Part shown: in pieces, positions 1 to 8,606 of the stretch
Position numbering within the stretch: the first letter of the stretch is position 1
How the letters are laid out: each line of letters begins with the position of its first letter
Source of the DNA: 38-11 sp964539975
GTDB taxonomy: Bacteria; Bacillota; Clostridia; Tissierellales; Dethiosulfatibacteraceae
Length of the DNA: 64,000 nucleotides
Direction of reading: 5' to 3'
Assembly: GCA_964539975.1 (NCBI GenBank)
Contig: CAZIKK010000011.1
Location: forward strand, 11,867-75,866
Translations under genes and position numbers: made by a program
The notes under the pieces: generated by a model
Told to the model about the DNA's origin: nothing
The model's database searches: none
What the model saw: the letters and a program-made list of their open reading frames with translations, nothing else

Positions 1-2
1 AC

Positions 3-854
3 ATCTCTGAAAGAGTGCGTTACTTATTTGAACCGGTCTTTGGGAATGAGAATATTAAAGTTGCAGTAAACGCAACGGTTGATATGGATAAGAGGTTTAC
101 TGAAGTAATCGAGTATTCACCGGTGGTGGATGAAGAAGGCATTCCTTACATGGTGGATGAACTCACTGAAAGATTGCAGGAATCTTCACAGAACACCGGA
201 GATGCAGCAGCAAATTACCAGATTGATAGCGAAACGCTCAATACTAGAATGCAAAATGTAGTCAATTACCGGGTAAATGAGTTGAGACAAGTGATAGAAG
301 AGGCTCAGGGAGGCATTCAAGAGATTACGGTATCAGTATTAATCAACAATACGGTCAACGCAGATGAGGCCATTCTTGAAAGCATCAACGGTCTTGTCGC
401 AGCAGCAGTAGGGATTCAGCCAGAAAATATCACAGTTGGGTATATGAATTTTGCTGCCAGTGAAGCGTTGCGTGCAGATATGCAAAGTGCATTGGCAGAT
501 CAAGGATTTCAATTGCCAATAAGCGAAAGAGCCTTGTTGATACTATTTGCATTGGTGCTGTCATTCATACTGACGCTTGTTATTTTGAGACAACTAAAAC
601 CAGCATCCAAAAAACGTCCTGCAATGGTAGCCTCCATGGAAGGTGTGGACGTAACGATAGAAGATGATGAGGAAGCCTTGGGGATAAGTGACACGGAAAA
701 AGAACTAATGGCAAAGAAAAAGGAAATCATTGAAAAGTTCAACAAAGACAGCGAGGGAGAGAAAGTTATCAAGGAAATTGAAACGATCATTGACACAAAT
801 CCCTCAAATATTGCGAATATCATCAGTGCTTGGTTGAATGAAGATGGATTCTAA
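3..854 (+). CDS. fliF: Flagellar M-ring protein FliF (C-terminal part)
   Basis: FliF forms the MS ring in the cytoplasmic membrane, the base on which the rotor and export gate are built. The reading frame is open to the window edge, so only about 283 C-terminal residues are visible. Seen: a periplasmic ring-building segment beginning LFEPVFGNENIKVAVNA, a strong transmembrane helix near visible residues 178-198, an acidic cytoplasmic linker, and a C-terminal amphipathic tail ending in SAWLNEDGF that matches the FliG-binding tail of FliF. fliG follows 15 bases downstream behind AGGGG. The GTG at 15 is internal, not the start. Confidence 0.93.
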   Translation: MSERVRYLFEPVFGNENIKVAVNATVDMDKRFTEVIEYSPVVDEEGIPYMVDELTERLQESSQNTGDAAANYQIDSETLNTRMQNVVNYRVNELRQVIEEAQGGIQEITVSVLINNTVNADEAILESINGLVAAAVGIQPENITVGYMNFAASEALRADMQSALADQGFQLPISERALLILFALVLSFILTLVILRQLKPASKKRPAMVASMEGVDVTIEDDEEALGISDTEKELMAKKKEIIEKFNKDSEGEKVIKEIETIIDTNPSNIANIISAWLNEDGF

Positions 855-869
855 AAACAGGGGTAAACT

Positions 870-1880
870 ATGAGCGTGAATCTAACAGGACAAGAAAAAG
901 CCGCAACGCTACTATTGTCAATCAATAAAAATGTCGCGGCAAAAGTATTAAAAAATTTAAGTGATAATGATATTGAAAAAGTAACTTATCACATAGCCAA
1001 TTACAAGGCTGTCCAATCTGATACAAGGATGGAAGTGTTGGGTGAGTTTTACGAGTTGTGTTTGGCAGAAGGATACATTTCTGGAGGCGGAATAGAATAT
1101 GCAAAAGATGTATTGACTGAAGCGTTGGGGTCTCAAAAATGCATTCAAATTATGAACCGCATGTCTAAAATGAATTACAAGAAACCTTTCAAGTTCTTGG
1201 AACAAGTTGACGCGAATGAGTTGGTTAATCTCATCAAATCAGAAAGAAACCAAACGATTGCTTTGATCCTCTCGTATGTGGAATCGGAGCAAGCAGCTAA
1301 AATATTGGCATCCATTGATGAGGAAAGACAATCGGATATTGTTAAAAGAATTGCCAAAATGAACAAAATATCGCCTGAGATCATTGATCAAATTGAAGAA
1401 AAGATCAAATCTAAACTAAATGAATTTCTTGGACCGACTTCTAGGCGAGATGAGGATATGGGAATCAGTATCGTGGCAAATATTCTTTCATCCATCGACA
1501 GAAAATCTGAAAACAGGATATTTAAAGAAATAGAAGCCTACAATATCGAAATGGCAGAGAATATCAAAAAACAGATGTTTGTATTCGAAGACATCGTTAA
1601 TATTGACAACCGAAACTTGCAAAAGATTATGGTCAAATTGCCTGGAAAAGATGTTGCATTAGCTCTTAAATCCACAACAGATCAGGTGAAAAACAAGTTG
1701 TTAAGCAACATGTCCAGACGAGCACAAGAGATAACGCAGCAAGAAATGGATATGCTCGGAAAAGTCAGACTGAGCGAAGTTTTGGAAGCTCAACAAAAAA
1801 TTGTGGCAGTCATATTAGAAATGGAAAGCAACGAAGAGATTATCATTTCTAAAAAAGGCGACGACATGTTGGTAGAGTAG
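870..1880 (+). CDS. fliG: Flagellar motor switch protein FliG
   Basis: FliG is the rotor protein that couples MotA/MotB ion flow to rotation. At 336 residues it has the usual length, with an N-terminal FliF-binding domain (1-100), a middle FliM-binding domain (about 115-190) and a C-terminal torque domain with LSNMSRRAQEI and a VRLSEVLEAQQKI helix. The FliM-contact motif usually read as EHPQ is here ERNQ (in SERNQTIALILSY), a visible deviation. The gene ends only 12 bases before a motE-like gene; the expected fliH, fliI and fliJ are not between them. Confidence 0.95.
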   Translation: MSVNLTGQEKAATLLLSINKNVAAKVLKNLSDNDIEKVTYHIANYKAVQSDTRMEVLGEFYELCLAEGYISGGGIEYAKDVLTEALGSQKCIQIMNRMSKMNYKKPFKFLEQVDANELVNLIKSERNQTIALILSYVESEQAAKILASIDEERQSDIVKRIAKMNKISPEIIDQIEEKIKSKLNEFLGPTSRRDEDMGISIVANILSSIDRKSENRIFKEIEAYNIEMAENIKKQMFVFEDIVNIDNRNLQKIMVKLPGKDVALALKSTTDQVKNKLLSNMSRRAQEITQQEMDMLGKVRLSEVLEAQQKIVAVILEMESNEEIIISKKGDDMLVE

Positions 1881-1891
1881 CGAGGTAAAGC

Positions 1892-2557
1892 ATGGGAATA
1901 AAAGACAAGTTGAAAAGAAAACCGAAATCCGGAAAAGAGAAATCCACGAAAGAGAAGCAAAGAGATGCGCTAGATAAAATTATTTTTGCAGGTTTTACCT
2001 TGATCATTGTTGTGTTCATCGCCATTGCGTTGTTCGCCATGGATGTTTTTAATTTCAAGACACAAGTTGTGGATGAAGTAACACGTCAACTAGTGGCCCG
2101 TCAAGAGGGAGCCGCTGCCCAATACGTAGGAGATGATTTGTTGCGAAGATACGAAGCCATCATTGGCCAGGAGTTTGGGAAATTGAACATACGAGATCAA
2201 CAACTTAATGATTGGGAACTAGATCTTACCCAGAGAGAAGAAACCCTAACAGAAAAAGAAGAAGCTTATCAAATTAAGTTAGATGAACTGAATGCTTTTG
2301 AAGTGGAAGTTTACGGTGAGGCAGAAAACATAATGGAACTGAGCAAGGTCATCGAACGAATGACACCTGAAAATGCAGCGAATATGTTATCGGAAGTAGA
2401 AGATTTGGAGTTAGTGAAGAATGTGATATTTTTCATTAAAGAGGATCGGGCGGCTCAAATCCTAGAAAATATGAGCCCAAGCCTCGCGGCAAGGATTGTG
2501 ATGGAAAGGTTTATATCAAAACCCAGTTCTAGTGAACCAGAACAGGAAGCAAACTAG
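1892..2557 (+). CDS. MotE/YlxF-like flagellar membrane protein
   Basis: A 221-residue protein with a basic N-terminus, one transmembrane helix (about residues 30-50), a charged coiled coil (about 85-145) and a C-terminal MgtE-N-like helical unit (VIERMTPENAANMLSEVED, then DRAAQILENMSPSLAARI). This matches proteins encoded between fliJ and fliK in many Firmicutes and the MotE chaperone family, thought to help the stator or hook proteins. Start ATG 1892 follows GAGGTAAAGC. It sits directly after fliG and before fliK. The exact role is inferred from family and position. Confidence 0.8.
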   Translation: MGIKDKLKRKPKSGKEKSTKEKQRDALDKIIFAGFTLIIVVFIAIALFAMDVFNFKTQVVDEVTRQLVARQEGAAAQYVGDDLLRRYEAIIGQEFGKLNIRDQQLNDWELDLTQREETLTEKEEAYQIKLDELNAFEVEVYGEAENIMELSKVIERMTPENAANMLSEVEDLELVKNVIFFIKEDRAAQILENMSPSLAARIVMERFISKPSSSEPEQEAN

Positions 2558-2602
2558 CCTTTTCTTTACATAATTATCGTATACAAGAAAGGAGGTGACA
2601 AG

Positions 2603-3805
2603 ATGATACAAAGCTTAATAAATGATGGATGGGTTATCCAGAAGCCCATAAGTCAGAGAGGAACAACTGAAGAATCAAAAACAGAAGAGAAGACATCAGC
2701 GTTTGAAAGTTTGTTGACAGAAGCGACACAAAAAAAACGTGACAAACCGACAAAAGAAGGGAATGAGATAGAAGAAGAAATTCTAAAACCATCTGATGAT
2801 TCGGAAGAACAGATAGAATGGCTCAGCGTGATATTCCCTAATGCGAAAGAACCATTTCTTGATATTGATCAACCGGCTACAGAGCAAGAAGGTAAAGCGT
2901 TAGAGATAGAAATAGAGAGGGTGGTCGAGAAGGGTATTTTAGAGGAAGCCAACGATTTTAAGCTTGAAGTTGAAACACGCCATTCAAATGAGAACGATAA
3001 AGACATGAAAACCTTCGATGAACTAGTGGAGAGTGGAACAAGAAACAAGACAACAACCAAACTTTACTTTGAATCAGAAGAACCAATGGATTTTACACAA
3101 GACAGACCAAGGCAGATGTCGTTAGAAAACAAAATCCACGAAGACATTGAAGACATTGAAGAGACTGAATGGACAGAGCAGGATGAGAAGATACAGCTAG
3201 ATCCAATGCATCAAAAGCAACAAAGGAAGGAATCTTTCTCAGGTGTGCTTGAGGACAACAAAGCCTTTGATCGGTATGAAAACTTCACTTTGGCATCAAT
3301 GGAAAAAGAGGCTACAACAATACCCGAAGAGAGTATCCCTACTGCAGAAACAGCGCAATCTATCATTGATCAGATGACAGAAAGTATCCTAACAAAAAAG
3401 ACGGACGAAGGCACAGTGATGCAACTTAGGCTCAAACCCGAATTTTTAGGAGAAGTAACGATTCGACTAGAAGAGACCAAGTCAGGGATCACCGCAAATA
3501 TTGTGGCAGAAAAAGAAATAGTAAAGACTTTGTTGGGACAATCAAATGAGGAGTTAACAGCTTTGTTGGCCGAGAAGAATATCAAAATTGACCAACTAAT
3601 TATTGAAAGCAAAGATATGACGGCCAACCATGGCGAAGATCAATTCTCTGAAGAGACATTCAATGATTTTTCTGACAATGAAAACCGACGAGAGCAAAGG
3701 GAAACCCCTTATTCTCAAAGAGGCGAGCTAGACACTATTAGCATGGAAGACCACAAAAATTCAGAAAAAAGAATCATGAAGGAAGGATTAAATCTTTATA
3801 TCTAA
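2603..3805 (+). CDS. fliK: Flagellar hook-length control protein FliK
   Basis: FliK measures hook length and triggers the substrate-specificity switch of the export gate. The 400-residue protein has a long low-complexity, Glu/Lys-rich N-terminal two thirds and a recognisable C-terminal Flg_hook domain (about 255-340: MQLRLKPEFLGEVTIRL, then IVKTLLGQSNEELTALLAEK). The start is set by a perfect AAGGAGGTGA site 5-10 bases before ATG 2603. flgD follows 14 bases later, as in other Firmicutes. Its usual partner in the switch, FlhB, is not encoded in this cluster. Confidence 0.88.
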   Translation: MIQSLINDGWVIQKPISQRGTTEESKTEEKTSAFESLLTEATQKKRDKPTKEGNEIEEEILKPSDDSEEQIEWLSVIFPNAKEPFLDIDQPATEQEGKALEIEIERVVEKGILEEANDFKLEVETRHSNENDKDMKTFDELVESGTRNKTTTKLYFESEEPMDFTQDRPRQMSLENKIHEDIEDIEETEWTEQDEKIQLDPMHQKQQRKESFSGVLEDNKAFDRYENFTLASMEKEATTIPEESIPTAETAQSIIDQMTESILTKKTDEGTVMQLRLKPEFLGEVTIRLEETKSGITANIVAEKEIVKTLLGQSNEELTALLAEKNIKIDQLIIESKDMTANHGEDQFSEETFNDFSDNENRREQRETPYSQRGELDTISMEDHKNSEKRIMKEGLNLYI

Positions 3806-3819
3806 CGAAAGGAGAATAT

Positions 3820-4221
3820 ATGGATATTACAAGAACAGCAGCAACACAAGCCTACAAAGCAACAGAACAGAATGGTCCCAATAATGATGTGGACAAAGAG
3901 TTTTTTCTCAAGCTTCTTGTTGCACAGATGAAGCACCAAGACCCCTTATCGCCAACCGACAACAATGAGTTTATTTCACAGACGGCGCAATTCACCTTGT
4001 TGGAAGAAATTCAAGCCTTAAAGACAGAGTTCGCCCAGGACAAATCTTTTAACCTTATTGGGAAATATGTGGAAGGAAACATCAAGAATGCGGTGAGTGG
4101 CAAGTATGAAACGGTTGGAGGATATGTCGATAGTGTGACAATATCTGCAGGAAAGCCAATACTCAATTTGGGTGAGATGCGAATGAACCCAGAAAACGTA
4201 ACGGGAGTGCGAAATGAGTGA
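3820..4221 (+). CDS. flgD: Flagellar hook-capping protein FlgD (short form)
   Basis: FlgD caps the growing hook and is needed for hook subunit polymerisation. The 133-residue protein has the conserved N-terminal FlgD segment (FFLKLLVAQMKHQDPLSPTDNNEFISQTAQFTLLEEI) and a brief C-terminal beta region; it lacks the larger FlgD tudor/FLG_Ig part, as in other Gram-positive short forms. Start ATG 3820 follows AAAGGAG. The last 8 bases overlap the next gene, so translation is probably coupled. Confidence 0.9.
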   Translation: MDITRTAATQAYKATEQNGPNNDVDKEFFLKLLVAQMKHQDPLSPTDNNEFISQTAQFTLLEEIQALKTEFAQDKSFNLIGKYVEGNIKNAVSGKYETVGGYVDSVTISAGKPILNLGEMRMNPENVTGVRNE

Positions 4222-4603
4222 CCACTCAATCAATCAGATCAGAATCCAACACTTGATACAACAGCAACAACAATTAAATAATCAATCTAACAGACTCAAA
4301 ACCAATGAATTTGAGAAAATTCTAGATAAGAAGCTTGAAAAAACCATCGATGCGAAGCCTATTCACTTCTCAAAACATGCTCGCCAACGATTGAATGAGA
4401 GACAAATCGAAGTCAGAGAGGACGAATTAGAAAAGTTGAACGAGGCTTTACACACAGCCAAAGAAAAAGGAATAAAAAATCCTTTGATAGTAGGAGAAAA
4501 TCTGATTTGCATAGCAAATACGGATTCCAAAACCATTATCACCATCATGGATACCATGAAAGATAAAGTGTTTACCAATGTAGATGGTGTGGTGAACATA
4601 TAG
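4214..4603 (+). CDS. FlgD-linked small flagellar protein (TIGR02530 type)
   Basis: A 129-residue soluble protein found between flgD and flgE in Firmicutes flagellar operons. The recognisable part is FSKHARQRLNERQIEV (about 51-67) followed by LEKLNEALHTAKEKGIKNPLIV and a C-terminal IANTDSKTIITIMD strand. Its molecular role is not established; position suggests help with hook assembly. Start ATG 4214 lies inside flgD. The stop lies inside a hairpin that opens the leader of flgE. Confidence 0.8.
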   Translation: MSDHSINQIRIQHLIQQQQQLNNQSNRLKTNEFEKILDKKLEKTIDAKPIHFSKHARQRLNERQIEVREDELEKLNEALHTAKEKGIKNPLIVGENLICIANTDSKTIITIMDTMKDKVFTNVDGVVNI

Positions 4604-4649
4604 CTGGACCTCACAAGGAAGCTATACTGCCCCGACCGACAGACGGGCA
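4599..4649 (+). other. Structured leader in front of flgE
   Basis: Two hairpins fill most of the 76-base gap before flgE. The first has a perfect 7-bp stem (TATAGCT 4599-4605 with AGCTATA 4620-4626) and a 14-base loop holding two GGA triplets. The second pairs TGCCC (4628-4632) with GGGCA (4645-4649). No T-run follows, so this is not a plus-strand terminator. A role in translation control or RNA processing is possible but unproven. Confidence 0.5.
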
Positions 4650-4679
4650 AAAAAAGACAAGTGATAAGAGGAGAACAAA

Positions 4680-5915
4680 ATGTTAAGATCAATGTATTCA
4701 GGTGTATCTGGACTAAAAGTACACCAAACAAAATTAGATGTAATTGGCAATAATATAGCCAATGTCAATACAGTCGCCTATAAGAGCTCAAACATTACAT
4801 TCCAAGAGATTCTAAGTCAAACACTAGCTACGGCACAACCTCCAACAACAACAGGAACAGGCGGAACCAATCCTTCGCAAGTTGGGTTGGGAACGACCAT
4901 AGGCGCAATTACAACAAACCATAATAATGGAAACATCCAAACAACTGATAGCAACACAGATTTGGCCATTGATGGCGATGGTTTCTTTGTTGTAAGTGAT
5001 GGTTTTACTAGCTCCTATACTCGGGCAGGCAATTTCACCATTGACAGTGCTGGAAATCTAGTAACAGTCAATGGAGAAAAAGTAATGGGATGGAACGTGG
5101 ATGCCAATAATGAGATTGATACCAGTGCGCCTCTTGAGGCAATTGATTTATCCTCCCTTAACATGCCTGCTACAGCAACTGAAAACCTGATGATCCAAGG
5201 AAACTTGAACAGTTCAACACCTGTTGGAAACACATTTGAATACAATATGTCGGTGTTTGACTCTTTGGGAACCGCACATACAATTACTATGACATTTGAA
5301 AGAGTGGGAGATCCTGAGGATCGAAGATTTTCGTTTGCTGTTGAAGGCTCAGATGACATGACTATAGCGGCAGGAGGAAGTCGATATTTAACATTTGATG
5401 TCAATGGGAAACTGGATCAAGTAAACGGAGATGAGTTAAGCATAAGCTTTAATAACGGCGCGGATGAGATGGAGGCAAGCATCACTTTTAATCCAAATCG
5501 AATGACAATGTATGATAATCCTACTTCGATCACAGGAAACCAAGACGGATACTCAGCAGGATCATTGATTAATCTGGGAATTGATAAAGAGGGCAATGTG
5601 ATCGGAAATTTCTCAAATGGACGTGACAACCATGTAGCTTCTTTAGCGATTGCAACCTTCATAAATCCTCAAGGATTAGAGAAGATTGGCGGCAACTTGT
5701 TTACAACAACATGGAACTCAGGCGAACCGGAAGTAGGTATAGCCGGAACAGGTATGAGAGGCGCGGTTGCATCCAACTCGCTGGAAATGTCAAATGTGGA
5801 CCTTTCTAGGGAGTTTACAGAAATGATTGTGGCACAAAGAGGCTTTCAAGCAAACTCAAAAATCATTACCACATCAGACGAAGTGTTGCAAGAACTAGTG
5901 AATCTAAAACGGTAA
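4680..5915 (+). CDS. flgE: Flagellar hook protein FlgE
   Basis: FlgE polymerises into the hook. The 411-residue protein starts MLRSMYSGVSGLKVHQTKLDVIGNNIANVNTVAYKSS in frame, which is the rod/hook family N-terminus, has the FlgE D1/D2 region in the middle, and ends with the matching C-terminal helix (SNVDLSREFTEMIVAQRGFQANSKII, read in segments). Start ATG 4680 follows GAGGAG. flbD is 15 bases downstream. Terminal D0 helices are both intact, so the gene appears functional. Confidence 0.95.
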   Translation: MLRSMYSGVSGLKVHQTKLDVIGNNIANVNTVAYKSSNITFQEILSQTLATAQPPTTTGTGGTNPSQVGLGTTIGAITTNHNNGNIQTTDSNTDLAIDGDGFFVVSDGFTSSYTRAGNFTIDSAGNLVTVNGEKVMGWNVDANNEIDTSAPLEAIDLSSLNMPATATENLMIQGNLNSSTPVGNTFEYNMSVFDSLGTAHTITMTFERVGDPEDRRFSFAVEGSDDMTIAAGGSRYLTFDVNGKLDQVNGDELSISFNNGADEMEASITFNPNRMTMYDNPTSITGNQDGYSAGSLINLGIDKEGNVIGNFSNGRDNHVASLAIATFINPQGLEKIGGNLFTTTWNSGEPEVGIAGTGMRGAVASNSLEMSNVDLSREFTEMIVAQRGFQANSKIITTSDEVLQELVNLKR

Positions 5916-5929
5916 AGGTTGGATAGAAG

Positions 5930-6139
5930 ATGATCAAACTAACCAAACAAAATGATGAAGCATTCTATTTGAATTCGGATATAATTGAAGTGATCAAAGA
6001 AGTACCACATACTGTCATTTTCACCATTCATGAACAAAAATATCTTGTCAAGGAAACAGCAGACGAGGTGGTGGAAAAAATCATCATTTTCAAAAGAAGA
6101 ACCAACAGCACCATTAAGGTTGTAAAAGAAGGGGAATAA
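5930..6139 (+). CDS. flbD: Flagellar protein FlbD
   Basis: A 69-residue FlbD-family protein with MIKLTKQNDEAFYLNSDIIE at the N-terminus and a strand-rich body (VIFTIHEQKYLVKETADEVV). FlbD proteins of Firmicutes lie between flgE and motA, as here, and are not related to the Caulobacter FlbD regulator. Function is not well defined. It ends four bases before motA. Confidence 0.88.
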   Translation: MIKLTKQNDEAFYLNSDIIEVIKEVPHTVIFTIHEQKYLVKETADEVVEKIIIFKRRTNSTIKVVKEGE

Positions 6140-6142
6140 CAA

Positions 6143-6964
6143 ATGGACATATCAAGCATTGCCGGATTATTAGGCGTATTTATCGTTGTTATCGCAGCAA
6201 TCGCGACAAGAGGCCCTATCAGTGAGTTTTTTGACATAGCTTCTGTGTTGATTGTGTTGGGCGGAACAACAGCAGCTGTATTGGCTTCCTATCCTGCAGG
6301 AAGAATAAAGGCAACAGCAAAAGTGTTGAACCGGGCATTTAAGGAAGATACATATGACAGCAGAAAAACCATTTCTCAGATTAGTCAATTGTCATATGTA
6401 GCAAAGCGAGATGGTTTGCTTGCTATGGAAAAAATTGTGGATGATATCGATGATGAGTTCATGAAAAAAGGGATACTATTGATAGTAGATGGCTTAGATC
6501 CCAAAATGATTGAAAGAATCCTTTTATTGGAGATAGACAATATGATTGATCGACATAGGGAAGGAGAAGGCGTGCTGAGAACTTTTGGCAAGTTTTCTCC
6601 TGCCTTTGGCATGATTGGGACCTTAATTGGTTTGATCTTGATGCTTCAAAATTTGGATGATGTTTCAACATTGGGACCAAGTATGGGCGTAGCCTTGGTG
6701 ACTACTTTCTATGGGGCATTGTTGTCAAATGGTGTTTTTATGCCCTTAGCTGGAAAACTTCGATTCAAAAGCGAACAGGAAGAAAAGTACCGAAACATGG
6801 TAGTGGAGGGAATTCTTTCAGTGCAGGCTGGAGAAACCCCTTTGATGATCGAAGAAAAGCTCAAAACGTTTATTGAACAAGGCAAACGCGAGGATGAGGA
6901 AGAAGAGATAGTAGCAGATAATACTGAAGAGGATGATGAAGATGCGGTTCAACAAGAAGCATGA
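6143..6964 (+). CDS. motA: Flagellar stator protein MotA
   Basis: MotA forms the ion-conducting stator ring with MotB and pushes on FliG. The 273-residue protein has four predicted transmembrane helices (about 4-22, 31-50, 148-168, 180-200), the cytoplasmic loop between helices 2 and 3, and the conserved PAFGMIGTLIGLILML and GVALVTTFYGAL signatures. The C-terminus is extended by an acidic tail. The tail region overlaps the start of motB. Confidence 0.94.
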   Translation: MDISSIAGLLGVFIVVIAAIATRGPISEFFDIASVLIVLGGTTAAVLASYPAGRIKATAKVLNRAFKEDTYDSRKTISQISQLSYVAKRDGLLAMEKIVDDIDDEFMKKGILLIVDGLDPKMIERILLLEIDNMIDRHREGEGVLRTFGKFSPAFGMIGTLIGLILMLQNLDDVSTLGPSMGVALVTTFYGALLSNGVFMPLAGKLRFKSEQEEKYRNMVVEGILSVQAGETPLMIEEKLKTFIEQGKREDEEEEIVADNTEEDDEDAVQQEA

Positions 6965-7811
6965 CAACCAATCTGGCGATTCAGATGACAATTGGCTAAC
7001 CACCTATAGCGATTTGGTGACCCTCTTATTGGCTTTTTTCGTTCTTCTTTTTTCTTTTTCAGAGATTGACGCTCAGAAGTGGCAAGAATTGGTGAAGGCA
7101 TTTAGTGGAGACTTGATCATTCAAGAAACCAGCAGTACAGACTCAATCTTGGAAAATAATCCCGACATTATGGATGAAAATACGCCTGTAAGAGATGAAA
7201 GCATATTGGATCTAGAGCGTTTCAGCGAAGAAGAACTGGATGACGAAATTTCGGAGATAGAAGAAGAGGAAGCTAGTTTTCCCATTGAAGTAGGAGATCC
7301 GGAAGAAGAAGGAGACGAAGGAAACCAGTGGGACGAAGATTACCTCAACGAGCAATTCGAAAGCCTCTACCAGGAATTATTGATTTATAATGACTTGGAA
7401 GGTCTGGAAATGGAAATCACAAGGACGGACACCGAGATCAAGCTGCGATTATCCAATAATATGCTTTTTGCCCCTGAGAGAGCAGATATTACAATCTCCT
7501 CAAGAGAGGCTTTGAGGGAAATAACGCTTCTGATAAAAAGTTACGATGAAACATTGGATGAGATCATAATGGAAGGCAATACAGATAACTTGCCTTTGAC
7601 AACAGGTCAGTTTCGCGACAATTTTGAGCTTTCTTTGATGAGAGCGTTGAGCGTGTTATACTTTTTTAGATATGAAGCTGATTTTGAACCCCACAAACTG
7701 GTTCCTATGGGATACGGAGAATTCAATCCAGTTGCTGGAAATGATACAGAGGATGGAAGAGCCAAAAACCGAAGAACCGATATCATACTTGTAAGAATGA
7801 CCCATGATTAG
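6942..7811 (+). CDS. motB: Flagellar stator protein MotB
   Basis: MotB anchors the stator to peptidoglycan. It begins with a short basic segment and a single transmembrane helix containing the ion-binding Asp (WLTTYSDLVTLLLAFFVLLF), then a very acidic linker (about 55-135), and an OmpA-like peptidoglycan-binding domain (about 165-288; EGNTDNLPL, NFELSLMRALSVLYFF, AKNRRTDIIL). In-frame ATGs at 6933, 6936 and 6942 compete; 6942 has the best spacing from GAAGAGG, so it is chosen. The gene overlaps motA by 23 bases. Confidence 0.92.
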   Translation: MRFNKKHDNQSGDSDDNWLTTYSDLVTLLLAFFVLLFSFSEIDAQKWQELVKAFSGDLIIQETSSTDSILENNPDIMDENTPVRDESILDLERFSEEELDDEISEIEEEEASFPIEVGDPEEEGDEGNQWDEDYLNEQFESLYQELLIYNDLEGLEMEITRTDTEIKLRLSNNMLFAPERADITISSREALREITLLIKSYDETLDEIIMEGNTDNLPLTTGQFRDNFELSLMRALSVLYFFRYEADFEPHKLVPMGYGEFNPVAGNDTEDGRAKNRRTDIILVRMTHD

Positions 7812-7825
7812 GACAAGGAGCATAC

Positions 7826-8266
7826 ATGATGAAAAAGAAAGCATTGTTAATACTAATGATTATCCTGATGTCAGCCATTGTCTTTTTAGGTGGTGTCGGT
7901 GTAATGGTAATGGGGGAACTCCTTGATTTTAGCGGCAGAGATGGATCGGAGTCAAGCACCCAGATTGAGGAATACAAATATGCCATGCCGACAAGTATTA
8001 TTACAAACATCAAGGACTCAAGAAAATATGTCAAGTGCAAATTGGTGTTCAAGTTAGATACTTTTGCTGATCAAGAGGAGTTTGAAAATAGAAGTTATAT
8101 CGTAAATGATATTATTATTGGTGTCTTAAGGGATTTTTCAGAAAGAGAGTATGAATCCTACAATATTCGCCAAATGATCACGGAAGCTTTGAGCGAAAAA
8201 CTGACGGAGACCTTAGATATTACAGGAATTCGGAGCATATACTTCGAAGAACTCATTACTCAATAA
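7826..8266 (+). CDS. fliL: Flagellar basal-body-associated protein FliL
   Basis: FliL surrounds the stator and supports torque. The 146-residue protein has an N-terminal transmembrane helix (about 4-28) and a periplasmic stomatin-like domain (YVKCKLVFKLDT, then VNDIIIGVLRDFSEREYES and a C-terminal IRSIYFEELITQ strand). ATG 7826 follows ACAAGGAGC. In most Firmicutes fliM comes next, but here fliN starts 14 bases after the stop. Confidence 0.9.
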   Translation: MMKKKALLILMIILMSAIVFLGGVGVMVMGELLDFSGRDGSESSTQIEEYKYAMPTSIITNIKDSRKYVKCKLVFKLDTFADQEEFENRSYIVNDIIIGVLRDFSEREYESYNIRQMITEALSEKLTETLDITGIRSIYFEELITQ

Positions 8267-8280
8267 AAGAGGTGATGGAT

Positions 8281-8589
8281 ATGGAAGAGAATAAATCTTA
8301 CAATATTAAACTAGCAGAGTTTCAACCTTTAAAAGATGAGAAACAAAAAAACCAAGAGAAGGATATAAAATTCTTGTCGGATGTTTCACTTGAGTTAAAA
8401 GTGGAGCTAGGTAGCACCGTAAAAACAACAAAAGAGATTTTAGCCTTGGAACAGGACAGCATCATAAAACTAGGAAAAATCGCTGGTGAAAATGTGGATG
8501 TATTATTCAACAACAAAAAGATTGCCAGCGGCGAAGTGGTACTGGTTGATGAAGCCTATGGGATAAGAATTACCGCTTTCAAAAAATAG
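8281..8589 (+). CDS. fliN: Flagellar motor switch protein FliN
   Basis: A 102-residue FliN/SpoA-domain protein of the rotor C-ring. The SpoA fold covers about 35-100 (DVSLELKVELGSTVKTTKEIL, DSIIKLGKIAGENVDVLFNNK, VDEAYGIRIT). There is no CheC-like domain, so this is FliN and not a FliM or FliY. Upstream in-frame GTG 8272 and ATG 8275 are inside the ribosome site AAGAGGTGAT, which makes ATG 8281 the better start. FliM is not encoded in the window. Confidence 0.9.
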   Translation: MEENKSYNIKLAEFQPLKDEKQKNQEKDIKFLSDVSLELKVELGSTVKTTKEILALEQDSIIKLGKIAGENVDVLFNNKKIASGEVVLVDEAYGIRITAFKK

Positions 8590-8606
8590 GCTGATAGGAG
8601 GCAAAT

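Noticed and set aside
4628..4656. Intrinsic terminator before flgE
   Set aside because: The stem is followed by A bases, not T, on the plus strand, and no minus-strand gene would use it.
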